Positions 14,599 to 15,215 of a DNA stretch of 15,215 nt are shown piece after piece (positions within the stretch are counted from its first letter, which is position 1; the number at the start of each line of letters is the position of its first letter). Source of the DNA: Bacilli bacterium (GTDB taxonomy: Bacteria > Bacillota_I > Bacilli_A > RFN20 > CAG-288); assembly GCA_900769965.1 (NCBI GenBank), contig CAAGIQ010000029.1, positions 1-15,215 on the forward strand, in the 5' to 3' direction. Both the position numbers and the translations under genes were made by a program. The notes under the pieces were generated by a model that saw only the letters and a program-made list of their open reading frames with translations, searched no databases and had not been told where the DNA came from.

Positions 14599-14606
14599 TT
14601 GTTATC
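14540..14606 (+). repeat. Inverted repeats and palindrome at the 3' end of the P-type ATPase gene
   Basis: AACTATGTG (14540-14548) and CACATAGTT (14569-14577) are perfect 9-bp arms around 20 nt. Overlapping the right arm is a perfect 16-bp palindrome, TTAAGAAATTTCTTAA (14576-14591). Then GATAA/TTATC (14594-14598, 14602-14606) forms a short hairpin across the stop codon, followed by CTTC and six T (14611-14616). The last element could be a weak terminator for the MFS-ATPase operon; no better one is visible. Confidence 0.4.
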
Positions 14607-14760
14607 CTTCTTTTTTCTCTTTATGACCGAAAGCGGTATAGTGAATTCTAGAACACATGTGCTAAAAATATGCTAAAACTTAAGTGTGTCAAGTCCCAAA
14701 ATTTTATTATCTTCCTACGAAAAAATAAATATTTGTAAAACGCTTGAGAATAAGAGTTAA

Positions 14761-15215
14761 CTATTTAGAAGTTGATCCAAATCCGCCGTTACGAATGGAG
14801 TTAACTTCATCGTCTTCAGTAATTCCATAAGAAAGAAATACTCCTTGGATGAAAGCTTCACCTTTTTTAACGCTTATTACTTTTCCTTCGTTTGAATCGT
14901 TAGTTATCTTTGCAAAGATATGTCCTTCGTTATCAGAATAGAAATAGTCAGCGTCGATTAAGCCAACAGTGTTGTTAAGTTGAAGACGATATTTAAATCC
15001 TAATCCGCTTCTTGGAAGTAAGAATAAAGCGTAATCTTCTCTCATTTTAGCTCTAATTCCAGTTGGAATCTTAATTGTTTCTCCTGGTTTTAAGGTGAAA
15101 TCAAAAGGAGCATAGAAATCGTAACCTGCCGAATATTTTGTGGCTCTTAATGGCAACTTTATATCTTCGTATATCTTCTTAGCATCTTCTAAAGAGTAAT
15201 CATCTAAAGAAGAGA
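14761..15215 (-). CDS. dut: dUTP diphosphatase (dUTPase), 5' end outside window
   Basis: Hydrolyses dUTP to dUMP and diphosphate, keeping uracil out of DNA and supplying dTMP synthesis. The trimeric dUTPase motifs appear in order: motif 1 ATKYSAGYDF, motif 2 PRSGLG, motif 3 GLIDADYFY (with catalytic D in IDADY), motif 4 in KKGEAFIQGVF, and the C-terminal motif 5 RNGGFGSTSK. The frame stays open to the right edge, giving 150 residues here. A TTG at 15156 lies in frame, but the residues before it (EDAKKIYEDIKLPLRATKYS) read as the usual lead-in IKLPxRAT, so the true start is beyond the window. The longer N-terminus fits the Firmicutes-type subgroup. There is no clear terminator after the TAG stop; the 162-nt convergent gap to the P-type ATPase gene holds only an AT-rich stretch and a small ACCG/CGGT hairpin at about 14626-14637. 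Confidence 0.93.
   Translation of the reverse strand, partial: SSLDDYSLEDAKKIYEDIKLPLRATKYSAGYDFYAPFDFTLKPGETIKIPTGIRAKMREDYALFLLPRSGLGFKYRLQLNNTVGLIDADYFYSDNEGHIFAKITNDSNEGKVISVKKGEAFIQGVFLSYGITEDDEVNSIRNGGFGSTSK

Noticed and set aside
14599..14760. Small RNA in the gap between the P-type ATPase and dUTPase genes
   Set aside because: There are short palindromes (CACATGTG, ACTTAAGT) and a 4-bp hairpin, but no promoter-terminator pair to support a transcript.
1..15215. A defence island, mobile element or CRISPR array
   Set aside because: No transposase, integrase, direct-repeat array, nuclease or toxin-antitoxin signature was seen; the genes look like ordinary chromosomal content.

Overview
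The window looks like a chromosomal segment from a low-GC Gram-positive bacterium (Bacillota), probably a Bacilli lineage near the Mollicutes. The DNA is AT-rich. Most genes have GGAGG-type ribosome binding sites. The SRP RNA is the short 4.5S-like form without an Alu domain. The gene set (YitT-type and CvpA-like membrane proteins, class II LysRS, trimeric dUTPase, a CDF transporter with a double C-terminal domain) fits that group. A TGA stop at 6569-6571 is directly coupled to the next gene, so TGA seems to be a normal stop and not the Mycoplasma Trp codon. The lineage is an inference from style, not from a search.

Layout: (1) 1-1002, a PTS EIIC-type membrane protein cut by the left edge. 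(2) 1005-1088, an SRP RNA gene on the minus strand with its own promoter. (3) 1261-2900, cysK and cysE, overlapping, the two-step route from serine to cysteine, closed by a terminator. (4) 2950-4466 minus, lysS with its terminator, preceded by a structured 276-nt spacer. (5) 4743-5936 minus, a cation diffusion facilitator. (6) 6074-7347 plus, a four-helix membrane protein coupled to a CvpA-like protein, with terminator. (7) 7383-8288 minus, a YitT-family protein. (8) 8439-10425 minus, a two-gene ABC transporter (ATPase then permease). (9) 10563-14598 plus, an MFS transporter, a small unrecognised alpha/beta-like protein and a P-type ATPase, probably one operon. (10) 14761-15215 minus, dUTPase cut by the right edge.

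The window is dominated by membrane transport (EIIC, CDF, ABC, MFS, P-type ATPase, YitT), interspersed with housekeeping genes (SRP RNA, lysS, dut) and cysteine synthesis. Transcription units alternate strand often, and most boundaries carry a recognisable terminator or promoter. I see no mobile element, phage gene, CRISPR array, tRNA or rRNA.

I did not find a convincing new multi-gene system. The points most worth a second look are the small gene at 11731-12111 beside a P-type ATPase whose TM4 motif is PIGM, not PEGL; the symmetric elements around the lysS promoter; the MFS gene that appears to lack a leader; and the SRP RNA gene that may act as a two-way transcription stop.
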